Below, piece by piece: positions 50,853 through 61,853 of a stretch of DNA of 64,000 nt. Origin of the DNA: Tetranychus cinnabarinus. Its lineage: Eukaryota; Arthropoda; Arachnida; Trombidiformes; Tetranychidae. The notes below the pieces were generated by a model, which searched no databases, was not told the origin of the DNA, and worked only from the letters and a program-made list of their open reading frames with translations. Location of the stretch: assembly GCA_022266195.1 (NCBI GenBank), contig WHVY01000008.1, positions 1,116,001-1,180,000 of the forward strand, written 5' to 3'. Each line of letters opens with the position of its first letter. The stretch's first letter is position 1. The translations under genes and the position numbers were made by a program.

Positions 50853-51539
50853 TTAAAGGTTGTTTGCGATTGCATCCTTGGCCAGTGTCATAAAATCTTT
50901 TTCTCCAGATTCTTTCCAATATTTTGCAATTAATTCCAGATTTGGACAGTCTGATGGACATTGTAGGTTACCAGAACTCATTACATTTACCAATATGTTA
51001 GCAAATTTATCATCAGCAGATCTTGTTGAAGTTGTGGTTTGACTTAAATAACGAGCCAAAGTAGGATAATCACGAGCAACCTGAACACCTGCTTGACAGG
51101 CAATCGTTTCTTTACACAGATCATTATTGATCCCAAGAATTGTTAACATGGTGTCAAATAGTGGCTGTAATTCGGATGCTTGGTTCATCCTTTGGACAAC
51201 ACCGCCGGGTGCTAATTCACGAGCTGCGAGGGAAAGTGTAGGACCTACAAGGTATGATGTGACACCAAAGAGAGCCATTGATCTTTGAAGAGCATCAGCA
51301 AGTCCAGGAACTGGACTGGTTATTGCTCGAACCATGATGGGGAAAAATAAATCAGCTATTTCTTTTTGGTTTATCAGATTATCCTTAATTTGTTGCACAA
51401 AAGGTGAACTCTCAACGAATTGAATTAAGGCATTAGTGGGTTCATTTCTCATCTCCAAATCGTAGACCGGCTCATTTGGACGCTGAACTGATAGGGTTAA
51501 ACAGCAGAAAAAAATTGATGTGATCAAAACTAATTTCAT
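50853..51539 (-). CDS. Small secreted protein of unknown function, left copy
   Basis: A 228-residue single-exon protein that I do not recognise. It starts MKLVLITSIFFCCLTLSV, a clear signal peptide, probably cut before QRPNEP. The mature part is mainly helical by composition, with PFVQQIKDNLINQKEIADLF, a Gly/Pro-rich centre SYLVGPTLSLAARELAPGG, and four cysteines in two pairs (LCKETIAC and QCPSDC) likely to form disulphides. It ends YWKESGEKDFMTLAKDAIA. It differs from the right copy at one residue (RMNQ versus RINQ). A TATA box stands about 80 bases upstream. The strong coding conservation against diverged flanks indicates selection or gene conversion. Haemolymph, salivary or cuticular roles are all possible. 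Confidence 0.8.
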   Translation of the reverse strand: MKLVLITSIFFCCLTLSVQRPNEPVYDLEMRNEPTNALIQFVESSPFVQQIKDNLINQKEIADLFFPIMVRAITSPVPGLADALQRSMALFGVTSYLVGPTLSLAARELAPGGVVQRMNQASELQPLFDTMLTILGINNDLCKETIACQAGVQVARDYPTLARYLSQTTTSTRSADDKFANILVNVMSSGNLQCPSDCPNLELIAKYWKESGEKDFMTLAKDAIANNL

Positions 51540-51619
51540 GTTTGCAACAATGATGAGTGAAGTACACTAGAACAATTAGATGTCACTTTATTAATGGCAC
51601 TTAATTAAAATAAAAAATG

Positions 51620-51627
51620 CTTTTATA
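51620..51627 (-). promoter_or_regulatory. TATA box of left secreted gene
   Basis: TATAAAAG on the - strand, about 81-88 bases before the start codon and mirrored exactly in the right copy, which supports real promoter function. Confidence 0.65.
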
Positions 51628-51823
51628 TAAAAAATTAACATGCACTTGAATTGTGAAGAAGCAACATTTGATCTCATCAATCTTATTTTTCATTGGACAA
51701 GCCAGCTGTGAATAAAAAAGAATAAAGCTTACGTTAATCTTTTTTAAATTTTATTTCTAGAAATATTGTCGTTGTATTGTCATTGAAATGACATAACAGT
51801 TAAAATTACATGTTAATTTTTTG

Positions 51824-51831
51824 TATAAAAG
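51824..51831 (+). promoter_or_regulatory. TATA box of right secreted gene
   Basis: TATAAAAG on the + strand, about 82-89 bases before the ATG at 51913. The segment between the two TATA boxes (about 51644-51808) is the unmatched loop of the inverted repeat. Confidence 0.65.
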
Positions 51832-51912
51832 CATTTTTTATTTTAATTAAGTGCCATTTATAAAGTGATATCTAATTGTTCTAGTGTACTTCACTCATCA
51901 TAATTGCCAAAC

Positions 51913-52599
51913 ATGAAATTAGTTTTGATCACATCAATTTTTTTCTGCTGTTTAACCCTATCAGTTCAACGTCCAAATGAGCCGGTCTACGATTTGGAGA
52001 TGAGAAATGAACCCACTAATGCCTTAATTCAATTCGTTGAGAGTTCACCTTTTGTGCAACAAATTAAGGATAATCTGATAAACCAAAAAGAAATAGCTGA
52101 TTTATTTTTCCCCATCATGGTTCGAGCAATAACCAGTCCAGTTCCTGGACTTGCTGATGCTCTTCAAAGATCAATGGCGCTCTTTGGTGTCACATCATAC
52201 CTTGTAGGTCCTACACTTTCCCTCGCAGCTCGTGAATTAGCACCCGGCGGTGTTGTCCAAAGGATTAACCAAGCATCCGAATTACAGCCACTATTTGATA
52301 CTATGCTAACAATTCTTGGGATCAATAATGATCTATGTAAAGAAACGATTGCCTGTCAAGCAGGTGTCCAGGTTGCTCGTGATTATCCTACTTTGGCCCG
52401 TTATTTAAGTCAAACTACAACTTCAACAAGATCTGCTGATGATAAATTTGCTAATATTTTGGTAAATGTAATGAGTTCTGGTAACCTACAATGTCCATCA
52501 GACTGTCCAAATCTGGAATTAATTGCAAAATATTGGAAAGAATCTGGAGAAAAAGATTTTATGACACTGGCCAAGGATGCAATCGCAAACAACCTTTAA
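51913..52599 (+). CDS. Small secreted protein of unknown function, right copy
   Basis: Second intact copy, 228 residues, identical to the left copy except RINQ for RMNQ. The start is the ATG at 51913; the frame is open a few codons further upstream but offers no ATG. Signal peptide, four cysteines and TATA box are all kept. Since this arm also includes the working MLF exon, it is likely the original and the left arm the derived copy. It converges on MLF, whose stop codon is 780 bases downstream. Confidence 0.8.
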   Translation: MKLVLITSIFFCCLTLSVQRPNEPVYDLEMRNEPTNALIQFVESSPFVQQIKDNLINQKEIADLFFPIMVRAITSPVPGLADALQRSMALFGVTSYLVGPTLSLAARELAPGGVVQRINQASELQPLFDTMLTILGINNDLCKETIACQAGVQVARDYPTLARYLSQTTTSTRSADDKFANILVNVMSSGNLQCPSDCPNLELIAKYWKESGEKDFMTLAKDAIANNL

Positions 52600-53379
52600 T
52601 GATTGACCAATGACTTTTTTTAAGATTTTTATTTCAAACCCTGTGATTTTTAGTCTCAACAAAAATTATCATCAATCACCTCACTATTATCATCCTCAAT
52701 TTATTAGACAGGAGTTTATTTGAATGGTCAACTTTTTTTTAGAAAATTTGATTCTTTGAGAGAAACGACTGAAAATTATTCTGAAAATTAAAGCAAACAT
52801 TTAAAACGATAACATCTCTTAAATTTTTCCTCTTTTATTTCACATAATACATTTCTCTAGTAATAAATTGTTCATTGACTATTTATGTCATTGATTTGTT
52901 TTCGTGTCAATAGGTTTTGTTTTCCAAGCTACTAGATTCGTGGTTTTTCAGTTGCACGCTGTTAATTAAAAGCATTCAATTGCATGAGCGTTATTTTACT
53001 TTGTTAGAAATATTTTCCGGTTTTATTTTATGTAAAATTTTGTTTGACTACCAAACTACATCAGTACCATTGACAAAAATGAAGTGAAGATATTTGTTGA
53101 GACATAAGATTTTATTTTTTAAATACCGAAGAAAATCAAGATAAGAGAAAGAGGAAAAGACAATTGATAAAGTAGAATGATGTTACCAAGTTTGAACAAC
53201 CGGTGTGTATGTCAAATTGAGAACGATAAGCCTCAAATTTCACTTTTTTACGTCAATAAGACGAAGCGCTTTGATTGGAAACACTTTTTTACGAATACCC
53301 AAACTAAAAGAGCCATCCCGATCAATTCAGGTTCTGTTTACAATCTTGAGATTTAATATTTTCTTTTTTTTCAATGAAA
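52600..53379. other. Convergent region between the secreted gene and MLF
   Basis: Contains the 3' UTRs of both convergent genes. The part up to about 53120 has an inverted, diverged counterpart in the left arm, and the part after it is unique to the right arm. Confidence 0.55.
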
Positions 53380-55001
53380 CTAGTGCTGTTGCTCATTGTT
53401 GTTTTTGTTACTTGACCTTTTGTATGGTTTTTTATCTTTTTTACTTCGTTGTTTAGCAGAGACTCTGTGTCGATTGGAAGTTTGAGGAGATGAACCAGCA
53501 GCAGATTGATGGTGATGTTGAACTCGACTTGGAGCACTAATTATCTCAATGTCAGGATCACATCTGGAATTTGTTGCATTCATTTCACCTCGATATTGGT
53601 GATGATTATTGGTCCGCTGGTGGTGGTGGTGGTGGTGTTGATGAGGAAGCTGAACACCATGCAAGTGTCGGCTTTGATGTTGCTGTTGAGGATAATAATG
53701 TGAGCTACTGGATTCTCCTGATGTAGATGGTCCAGCAGTAATAGCAAGAGGAGCTGAACCCTGACTTGAAGTTAAAGCTCGATCAGCATGATAACCTCGA
53801 CGTTGTGCATATGCAGATCCCATTCGAGTTTTCCATTCATCTTCAAATGCTTGACCTTCTTCTTCATCAAGATTAATGAATTCGTCTTTCTCTTCTTCTT
53901 CTCCCGTGTACCAGTTCTTACTCTTCTCCATAACATGTCCTCGATCATTAATGTGATGACCAATAGCCATTTTTTGTAAACCTGAGAGGAAAGAAAGAAA
54001 CAAGAAAGAGTTAATTTAAAAAGAACAAGAGATTCAATACGTGATGGAAAATGTGCCATAAGATAGTCGAATAGATAAACTGATTTGTGGGTCAAATACA
54101 GCAGTAAAGTTGTATAAACAAGGAGACAGTCTTAGATTTAGCCTTCGAGCTGGAGTTGAAGGTAATAAATTGTTGATTTATCAATTAAAAATTGAGAAAT
54201 TTACATTAAATAGCAAAACAAATTTTGTCTGCAATTTGAAATTGTTAAAACGCGTTACTATGGAGATTGTGAGGCTTCAAGTTTCTAATTACCATATCGA
54301 TTTTCTGGAAAAATCAGTAAGATCTGTAGCTGTGAAACATAAAATTTATCCTTAAATTATAAATATAGATGATTATGTTTATTTGCTAACTAAATGCTAA
54401 GAAGCTCTGAGAAGTATCCCTTAAAGAGATGAAGATTTTAAGACAAAAATAGAGTAAAAAATGACTTACCAGAAGCAGAATCTCTGACTGTTTCTTGAGT
54501 TTCTTTAACACCATCTGGACCATACCTAGCTGATTGAGTAGCTTGATAAACCTGAGGTCTACCTGAGCCATCATTGCTTATATGCATCACAGATGAAGAG
54601 AAATATGAGCCACCTTGAGTCATATTAGGAAAAGTAGCAATATTTGTTAGGCCAGGCATCATTGTATCCATCATACCAAATGGATCAGGCATTGGATTAA
54701 ACATATTCCTCATAATATTGTTCATCATTCTATCAACATGTCTGATGAATGTAATATGAGGCAAGGCCGTCCAAGGTCAGAAAGAGAGAAACATCAATGA
54801 GAAAACATTGATAAATTAAACAGAGATCAGTCCAAAGGTGCTATCTTTTTCGAGTCAAGTCAAGTCAACAAAGAAAAAGCTCAATTTTGAATCAAAGCTT
54901 GAAACAGGGAAGCACATCTCAAGCCATAATCAATAGTTAATTCAATGGTTCGCCACTTACCCAAACATATCGTTGAAATCACCAAATCCCATTAAAGCCA
55001 T
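53380..55001 (-). CDS. Mlf: Myeloid leukemia factor (MLF) homologue
   Basis: MLF proteins are nucleocytoplasmic regulators linked to blood-cell lineage control, RUNX stability and protein aggregation in animals. Three exons on the - strand: 55001-54961, 54741-54470 and 53981-53380, giving 304 residues. The start MALMGFGDFNDMFG is followed by a methionine-rich stretch RMMNNIMRNMFNPMPDPFG. The conserved core is SYFSSSVMHISNDGSGRPQV, YQATQSARYGPDGVKET and RDSASGLQKMAIGHHINDRG. EEEEKDEFINLDEEEGQAF then matches the family INL-acidic block. The C-terminus is low complexity with a His run and a basic end KQRSKKDKKPYKRSSNK that looks like a nuclear localisation signal. The last exon is the source of the broken fragment at 50124-50293. 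An opposite-strand open frame inside intron 2 is not considered a gene. Confidence 0.92.
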
Positions 55002-56457
55002 TTTCACGTAAAGTTAAATAAAGGTCAGTTGCGATAAATAAAATTGAAAGATATTAAAGAGAAACAATTACAAATCAGAATCTAATCTTGGAAACAACAA
55101 CAATAAGATTTCTTGTTAGGCTTAAAGCTATCACAAGCTAGCAAGGTTTAACAAAACTTGTTAGTGACATCTTTCGATAAATAAAAGCATTAGAAAAAAT
55201 TCAACACGAATTTTCGTGATTAATCTAGAATCAACGAAATAAATTAACAAATTCTCAAAGGTTACCACAAGGTAAGTGATGAAATTCATTTCTGAACAAA
55301 CACAGGTTATCAACATCCGTGACTCAAGTGCCGTTTTGCATTCATATTATAACAAAAACCAAATGTAGGTAGAAATAAAACAAAAGCTTGTTTTGTGATA
55401 CAACACGCGATCTAATTGTTCACAATTTACAAGTAAAATGAAAAAATACAGTTTCACCTAATTTGCATCTAGTCTGCTTAATTTTCAGAAAGATATAGAA
55501 TCTAAAATAAAATCAATCGCAAATTATCATGATCTGCAGAAAGTGCCAATTGATAGTTAGGAGTAAGAGAAAAGTGATTCCAACTGTTTAAAGAACAAGT
55601 TCAATTCGCTTAAATTACTCAATTTATTTAAATAATTTACGATGATCTAACTTACAGAAGCGTTCAGAGGTGGGATCATCGTTTGATCACTAGACAGAAC
55701 TGAAAGCTTCATAAAACCTCCCTTTAAACACACACTATATATTAAAAATTAAATTGTTTACCTCAACCTGAGGAAATCTGATCTTTGTGCCATAAAAAAT
55801 GACAGTAAAAGTCAAGCAATTTATTTATATTAATATTCGCATATGTAAGACTCTGGATTCATAACCCAGAAATAAATATTGCAGCGAATGAACTTTACGA
55901 ATGTATCTTACCTCTTTGCATAATAGGAAAGCCTAACCCAACCTAACCTCTTACCTTTTGCAAAACAAACATAATAGGAAAGCTTTCAATGTAAGCTAAT
56001 GCATGTTGAGTTGTTTCAGGTTATTATTTTGATAATCTCTTAATAATAAAAGGTTTTGAAATTGGTTTCTAGTAAGATAATCGGTAAATAATAATATTTC
56101 AAGGTAACTGAGTTATTGGTTTGAAAATGTTAATCATGGTCAAAAGCTTGAGTTCAATAAAACTTGATCTGACTTATGCATAGGATAGGAAATGGTATTC
56201 ATAAATGAAATGTAAAAGTTAATAATTGATAAACATAAACAGTATTGAATTACCATGTTGAGTTATCGTGTTGATGTTGTTATTCCCACCATAATTCAAT
56301 GCATATTTTTACCGCAAAATAATCACAAAATAACCTCTGAACAAAATAATTTAATAATCTTTTTGAACTATGAGTCAAATTTGATCTGAAAAACATGAAA
56401 GGATTAAACATTTTGAGGGTGACAGTGAGTCTATGTAAAACTGCCAGCTATCAACTT
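55002..56457. other. Intergenic region between MLF and TRNT1
   Basis: Contains the MLF promoter side and the TRNT1 3' flank, both on the - strand. AT-rich; no exon or element recognised. Additional non-coding 5' exons of MLF could lie here. Confidence 0.5.
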
Positions 56458-57777
56458 CTAGTTGATAGAATTGTATTTTTCAATCAATCTATCCATCTCA
56501 TTGATTAGTTCCTGTTCCGTCATCTCGAATTGATTGTCAGCCCAAATACTTTTAAGCTCTGACATAACTTGACTTATCAATTGGCGCCTCTTCATTTTCG
56601 GTCCGATTTTATCGCCTCGCAATGGAAATGTTGGAATATTCCAATCAGCTAAATCATTATAAATATCTTGCAATCCTTTATACTTGAGTAATTCAAGGCT
56701 ATAACGATGGTATACTTTTTGGTTTGATTTTGAAGTTAGTACCAGCTGTTTTTTCAAATTGTGTAAACTGAGATTGTATTCGTCATTTCTGTTGGTGATT
56801 ATATGGAAACTAGTTTCTTTTTCAAAATTAGACATCTTTAAGCGAGAAATTAAACTAACTTGTTCCTCTGGTGACCTGATTAAACTGGAAAACAGAGTTA
56901 TCGGCTCAAAAGAGGTTGACATTGACCAGACATTTTTATGTACTTTAAAAAATTCTTCCAAATCCATAGGTTTTGTTTCGGTATAAAATCCCATGTAAGA
57001 TGCAACGTTAATATCAAATAACAAGGGAATAACTTTATCACAATTACGTTGAACGAGCGTTTTCTTCATTTCAGACCATATTCGCTCACCACTTATCGAT
57101 GACAGTCCATCAATATTATCCGCCAAAGCTTTGACTGTTTCTTTTTCATGATCCTGGTGACCAAACCTAGAATAAAACCGAAAGTATCTCATAATTCTGA
57201 GATAATCTTCCTTAATTCTTTCCACTGGATTACCAACAAATCGAATAACTCCGTCAGATAAGTCTTTCTGACCATTAAAATAATCGATAATCGATCCATC
57301 TAATTCCATAAAAATTGAATTTATAGTAAAATCACGTCGCAACGCATCAAGCTTCCAATCTTGAATAAACTCGACTTCAGCATGTCTTCCATCGGTTATC
57401 TTGTCAATTCTTAAAGTAGTAATTTCAAACATTTTAGATCCGTTAATCAAAGCAGCAACAGTCCCATGTCTTTCTCCTGATGGAGTAGTTATCAATCTAA
57501 TATTTTCTTTATTAGATAATATCTCAATCATTTTGTCTGGAGTAGCATCTGAAGCTAAATCGTAATCATTTGGCTGTATATTCAATAAGATATCCCGAAC
57601 TGCACCACCAGCTAATCTTAAGAGATAACCACGCTGACTAAATAGATCAGCGAGTAATTTAAGCTCCGGCATATTTAAGATATCCTCTTTTACTGTTTGT
57701 TTTGCCATTGCACAGTAAAACTTTGGGCACAGTTTAACTAAACTAATTGCGTGTAAAATGCTGGTGATTGGCCTCAT
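56458..57777 (-). CDS. TRNT1: CCA tRNA nucleotidyltransferase
   Basis: TRNT1 adds the CCA end to nuclear and mitochondrial tRNAs, using CTP and ATP. A single exon encodes 439 residues from the ATG at 57777. The nucleotidyltransferase head shows GGAVRD (57-62), the metal-binding DYDLASDA with Asp71 and Asp73, RLITTPSGERHGT, FEITTLRID, DGRHAEVEF, the ribose/template motif RRDFTINS (147-154) and EDYLRIMRYFRF (190-201). The C-terminal part matches the human head-to-tail helical domains, with ELLKYKG and IPTFPLRGDKI. The first residues MRPITSILHAISLVKLCPKF look like a mitochondrial presequence; a second in-frame ATG at 57708 (residue 24, MAKQ) would give a cytosolic/nuclear form, as in other animals. 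The frame is open further upstream but without an ATG. Confidence 0.96.
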   Translation of the reverse strand: MRPITSILHAISLVKLCPKFYCAMAKQTVKEDILNMPELKLLADLFSQRGYLLRLAGGAVRDILLNIQPNDYDLASDATPDKMIEILSNKENIRLITTPSGERHGTVAALINGSKMFEITTLRIDKITDGRHAEVEFIQDWKLDALRRDFTINSIFMELDGSIIDYFNGQKDLSDGVIRFVGNPVERIKEDYLRIMRYFRFYSRFGHQDHEKETVKALADNIDGLSSISGERIWSEMKKTLVQRNCDKVIPLLFDINVASYMGFYTETKPMDLEEFFKVHKNVWSMSTSFEPITLFSSLIRSPEEQVSLISRLKMSNFEKETSFHIITNRNDEYNLSLHNLKKQLVLTSKSNQKVYHRYSLELLKYKGLQDIYNDLADWNIPTFPLRGDKIGPKMKRRQLISQVMSELKSIWADNQFEMTEQELINEMDRLIEKYNSIN

Positions 57778-58173
57778 AAAGCCAATATAGAGTGAATCGA
57801 AATCAACGAAAAAAATGAAAATCAACTTTTTAAACCATTTCAATGAACATTATAGTCTAACAATATTTACTATAAAAGCATGTTTCAACAAAATTGTAAA
57901 CAATGTGAAACTAGGTCACATGACCAAGAGTGAGAAGTTTCTAGAAATATCTATAGAGGACACCACTCTCATTCATTTGAGTTTGCTGTTGAAGCTGAAT
58001 CGTTCATAGTGTTTATTATTTCATCTTATTGTTTATTGAATTAATTGCTATTGTTTTTTGCTCGTTTCTTAAATTGCTGTCCACTATTTCCTAGTATTGA
58101 CCATTCAATACAGTCTTGAAATCTTGCTTGTATCTCCCTTACTTTTAATGTAGATTTATCAGACTTGGAAGAA
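57778..58173. promoter_or_regulatory. Divergent promoter between TRNT1 and CCDC117
   Basis: The start codons of TRNT1 (-) and CCDC117 (+) lie 396 bases apart and point away from each other, so both promoters must be in this short interval. No TATA box in a good position was noticed, which suits housekeeping genes. Confidence 0.6.
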
Positions 58174-59249
58174 ATGATGTTTATGCCAAATTCAGACAGA
58201 CAAATTAATTTATCATCAAGGTAAGAATATTTGATTTTACTAATTTGTAATTGGATTCTCATTATTAACTCGTCGTTTTTAATATTTCAGTGATTATAGA
58301 TCACCAGCCAATATAATCAATTCTCTTGGATACAGTCCTAATTATAATCTCAATTTCAATCCTCTCGGAGCTGGTGTTTCTACTGGTTCTCCCAATATAA
58401 ATACTGTAAATAACATGATGGACAACTTTAATAACTTCTGGTCCCACACTGTGCCTACCAATATGCCCTGGGCTCAATCACAAATCCAACCAAACCCTGC
58501 CAATTTGAATCCTTTATCACCTCAACCTTTTGTGATGAGATTCACAGCCGGACCATCTGTTTTCAGTAAGTGTGACTTCTAAATCTGGTTTATTTTTAGT
58601 AAATTTTACTTTTCTTGATTCTCATTCCATGTTATTTTTTCTTGCATTTTGTTTAGATGAAATTTGCGCTCCTGATCCTTGCACTTCACAAACAGCGACA
58701 GAATGGGAGCTTTTAAACAAGCTTTCATCAGGAACCGGAACTTGTACTTCTAATCTTCATTTAAAACGTCGTAACAGTTCCGATGATGACGATGAAATTA
58801 TTGGACAACCGCCTACTAAGCAATATATTAGTGAGGATAAAGTTACAGCTAAGTTTAATCAAATGAGTATCAGTAATTCTGAACCAGTGAGTCCAAGCTC
58901 TCCAACTAAGGTAGAGGAAGACGATGAATTGGAAACTGATTATGAAGTTTCCAACAAGTCTACCATTGTACTTTCTGATGAGATTAAAGAAGCGCTTTCT
59001 GCTCGTAATGACCGTATTGAAAGACTTTTCCAAGACGAATTAAACAAAGCCACCAAATCTGTCGTACTTTGGCAACCCCCTATTGGACTGCTCCCCCCTC
59101 CACTAAATGTATATAAAAAAGATGAGGAGGAAGAGAAAGAAAAGACAGATAAAATCATCACACCAAAGCAAAATTATGAACCACTGGAAGTCGATGTCGA
59201 TGTGGTAGATGCCTGTATTATGGATTCAAATGAAATGATGGACTTGTGA
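58174..59249 (+). CDS. CCDC117: CCDC117-like protein
   Basis: CCDC117 is a poorly characterised animal protein reported to work with the cytosolic iron-sulphur targeting factor MMS19/CIAO2B. Three exons: 58174-58220, 58291-58565 and 58657-59249, giving 304 residues, near the length of human CCDC117 (279). The N-terminal half is Asn/Pro/Ser-rich and disordered. The recognisable part is C-terminal: STIVLSDEIKEAL, then a charged helix ending in SVVLWQPPIGLLP, like the family LVLSDxMKxxL...ELVLWKP block, and a final EMMDL resembling the EEEMEL end of the human protein. LKRRNSSDDDDE (residues from about 135) may be a nuclear signal. The start is the first of two adjacent ATGs, with a stop in frame upstream. 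Assignment depends on these C-terminal motifs recalled from memory. Confidence 0.78.
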
Positions 59250-60655
59250 AAGAAGAACTGTCTTCCTATTTGACGTTTTTTATTTGCGATTTTCGTTGAT
59301 CTTTTCATTATAATCAATTTATATGTATACAATCAATCACCTGTCTGTTCATTTTTACGCTAACTAGCCTCTTTCAGCATATTTGTTCTTTGCACATAAA
59401 TCACTACTTCTGGAATGTGTATACAATTATAAATATAACATTAATTGAACTAAATTTGGCGATATTTTATTCCTTTTGAAAAAATGCGGTTATTTAAAGC
59501 TGGTATAACTTGAAATCAACTGATGAATAGTATTGTACAATTTAATTTCACGATCATTCATTTATATCGAAATATTCAATTAAGTTTTAATTTGCTTTTG
59601 TTTAAACAATCAACTCATAAAAAGATCATCATTGACACAGTCTAGAAAAGAAATGCGAATCGAAGATTATTATCCTTCGAGATCTATTATTGATATCTCA
59701 TATTTCTTATTACATTTCAATATCTTTCTAGAAACATATTTGCAAGTATTAGCTCCATGTTATTACAGCTGTATAATGATAACCTTGAAATTATCAATAA
59801 TTTAGACACTGACAATTATCATAAAAGGATAACTCAAGCAACAGTCAGGGGAGGTAATATTGGATAATAGAAGTTGTAAAAGATTTATCTGCATGTGATT
59901 TATAGCAGGTCTTCATTAAGTCTTGTTAAGAGCAAGCAGAGTTGAAAATCTTCCGTCAGTGTATAGTTTCTTTGCTGATCTTCTTACTACAAGTTTAATC
60001 AACGTCATTTGTTCACCCTGTTTCCGTGAATTCCAGCTCTATTACTTGTTCATATTGAATAGGGAAAAAGTACTTTTTACTGGGTGTTATTTCCTCATTA
60101 TTTTTCGTCTATTGCAAATTTATATTGGCTGCTACCAAAAAAATAAATTAAGCAAAGTAAGTACCAACTTAAAAACATATTGTATCTATTTTTGACAAAC
60201 GATAGACACCAATTCTTTCAACTTTACCCTTGACTGGAAATACATTTTAATACAATTGTTTTCTCATTGAACTTGACGACTACTCAAAAGCTTGATCCCA
60301 ATTTCTTAATTAGATGATGTCCTTGTTTGATTATAATCTCAATTATCAGCTGTTTTATTGTGCATAAATTTAAAACTGTTTTTCGTTTGAAAACAATCGT
60401 TTGGAAATCGGTTGTTGTTGTTGTTGCTTCCTGTTGTCAACTATATATATCTTTACAACATTAGAGATTTGATCAATTGTGAAGCTTGACGTGTTGAGTT
60501 GATTTCAATTTGATTTGAAGTTCACCAATTTTTCACAGTTAACCAAATCTAACACAATCAACTTTCAACGTTCACCTTGCCCTATAGTTACTTAAATTCA
60601 GTGCTCTGCTAATTTGAAATATCTAATATTGTATCTCTCTCCATAGATATTAATC
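59250..60655. other. Intergenic region between CCDC117 and transaldolase
   Basis: Holds the CCDC117 3' UTR and the transaldolase promoter. A possible splice acceptor (CTCTCCATAG) lies about 10 bases before the transaldolase ATG, so that gene may have an untranslated first exon in this interval. No other gene was seen. Confidence 0.5.
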
Positions 60656-61624
60656 ATGGCTAACACTTTGGAACAATTGAGACAGTATACAACTGTTGTC
60701 GCCGATACTGGAGACTTCGAATCGATGAAGGAGTATAAACCAACAGATGCAACAACTAACCCTTCATTGATTTTGGCCGCAGCCAAGTTACCTCAGTATT
60801 CAAGTATAATTGATAAAGCTATCGAGTATGGTAAAAGTAATGGTTCAGATGTGACCGCAGCAATGAATTACCTTTGTGTTGCGTTTGGTATGGAAATTCT
60901 TAAAATTATTCCAGGTAGAGTATCAACTGAGGTCGACGCCAGGCTCAGTTACGATAAAGAAGGTTCCGTCAAGAAAGCTCATGAATTGATCAAGCTGTAT
61001 GAAGCTAATGGAATCAGCCGTGATAGGATATTGATAAAACTGGCCACTACTTGGGAAGGAGTTGAGGCTGCTCGAGAATTGGAGAAAGAAGGAATTCATT
61101 GCAACATGACTTTGTTGTTCAACTTTGCTCAAGCAGTGGCTTGTGCTGAAGCTGGTGTCACCCTGATTTCACCTTTTGTTGGTCGAATTTATGATTGGTG
61201 GGTCGCCAAGACAGGCAAAAAGGTTTATGAAGATCCATTCGAAGATCCCGGAGTCAAAAGTGTTACCCGAATTTACAACTATTATAAGAAACATGGATAC
61301 AAAACAGTTGTTATGGGAGCTTCCTTCAGAAACGTCAGTGAAATCAAGTGTCTAGCTGGATGTGATTTGTTGACAATCTCACCATCATTATTAGCTGAAC
61401 TATCTAATGAAAAGGATGTTCCATTGGAAAGAGTTTTGAGTCCTGAAAAGGCCAAGCAATTACCAGATGACAATAGTGAATCTAATTATGATGAAAAATC
61501 TTTCCATGCTGCTCTTAAGGCTGATCCAATGGCTGATGAAAAGCTGAAAGAAGGAATTGAAAAGTTTTCAGCTGATGTCATCAAGCTTGAGAACGACATT
61601 AAAGAACGACTTGCTAAAGCTTAA
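60656..61624 (+). CDS. TALDO1: Transaldolase
   Basis: Transaldolase moves a three-carbon dihydroxyacetone unit from sedoheptulose 7-phosphate to glyceraldehyde 3-phosphate in the cytosolic non-oxidative pentose phosphate pathway. A single coding exon gives 322 residues, close to the usual animal and TalB length. Family landmarks are VVADTGD with Asp17, TTNPSLI with Asn35, STEVDARLS with Glu92, and ILIKLATTWEG with the Schiff-base lysine at 128. NMTLLFNFAQA, ISPFVGRIYDW and VVMGASFRN complete the barrel. All expected catalytic residues are present. The start is a good-context ATG preceded by a possible 5' UTR splice acceptor. Confidence is high. Confidence 0.97.
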   Translation: MANTLEQLRQYTTVVADTGDFESMKEYKPTDATTNPSLILAAAKLPQYSSIIDKAIEYGKSNGSDVTAAMNYLCVAFGMEILKIIPGRVSTEVDARLSYDKEGSVKKAHELIKLYEANGISRDRILIKLATTWEGVEAARELEKEGIHCNMTLLFNFAQAVACAEAGVTLISPFVGRIYDWWVAKTGKKVYEDPFEDPGVKSVTRIYNYYKKHGYKTVVMGASFRNVSEIKCLAGCDLLTISPSLLAELSNEKDVPLERVLSPEKAKQLPDDNSESNYDEKSFHAALKADPMADEKLKEGIEKFSADVIKLENDIKERLAKA

Positions 61625-61853
61625 TTCAAACAGTTGTCTAATTAATTGATCAACCATGAATATTTTTAACGATAATACTTTCTGTTTAACACTGTGTAGG
61701 TATAACAACCAGGAATTCCCAACTTGATCCCACAGATGACATTTATTTTTTCAATGTTATCAAGATTACTTGAATATTTCAAAAGAAATTGATTTACAAT
61801 TGTTTTTTAATCAATTATGTAGCGGTAAAATGGTTTTTACTTATTAACTTAAC

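Larger units (their letters stand above)
50124..53726. repeat. Large inverted repeat with secreted-gene pair and MLF tail
   Basis: The left arm (50124 to about 51643) is the reverse complement of the right arm (about 51809-53726). Both arms carry a gene for the same secreted protein, its promoter and its 3' flank. The outer end of the right arm is the last exon of the working MLF gene; the left arm has a decayed copy of it. About 390 bases at roughly 53121-53508 have no counterpart in the left arm, where the junction is near 50293. Genic parts are nearly identical while the flanks are well diverged. Confidence 0.9.

Noticed and set aside
54110..54355. 81-codon + strand open frame inside MLF intron 2
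   Set aside because: No similarity recognised, no splice context, and composition fits AT-rich intron DNA.
57778..57843. N-terminal extension of TRNT1 by 22 codons
   Set aside because: The open frame continues upstream but its first codon is TTG; the first ATG is at 57777 and begins a plausible mitochondrial presequence.
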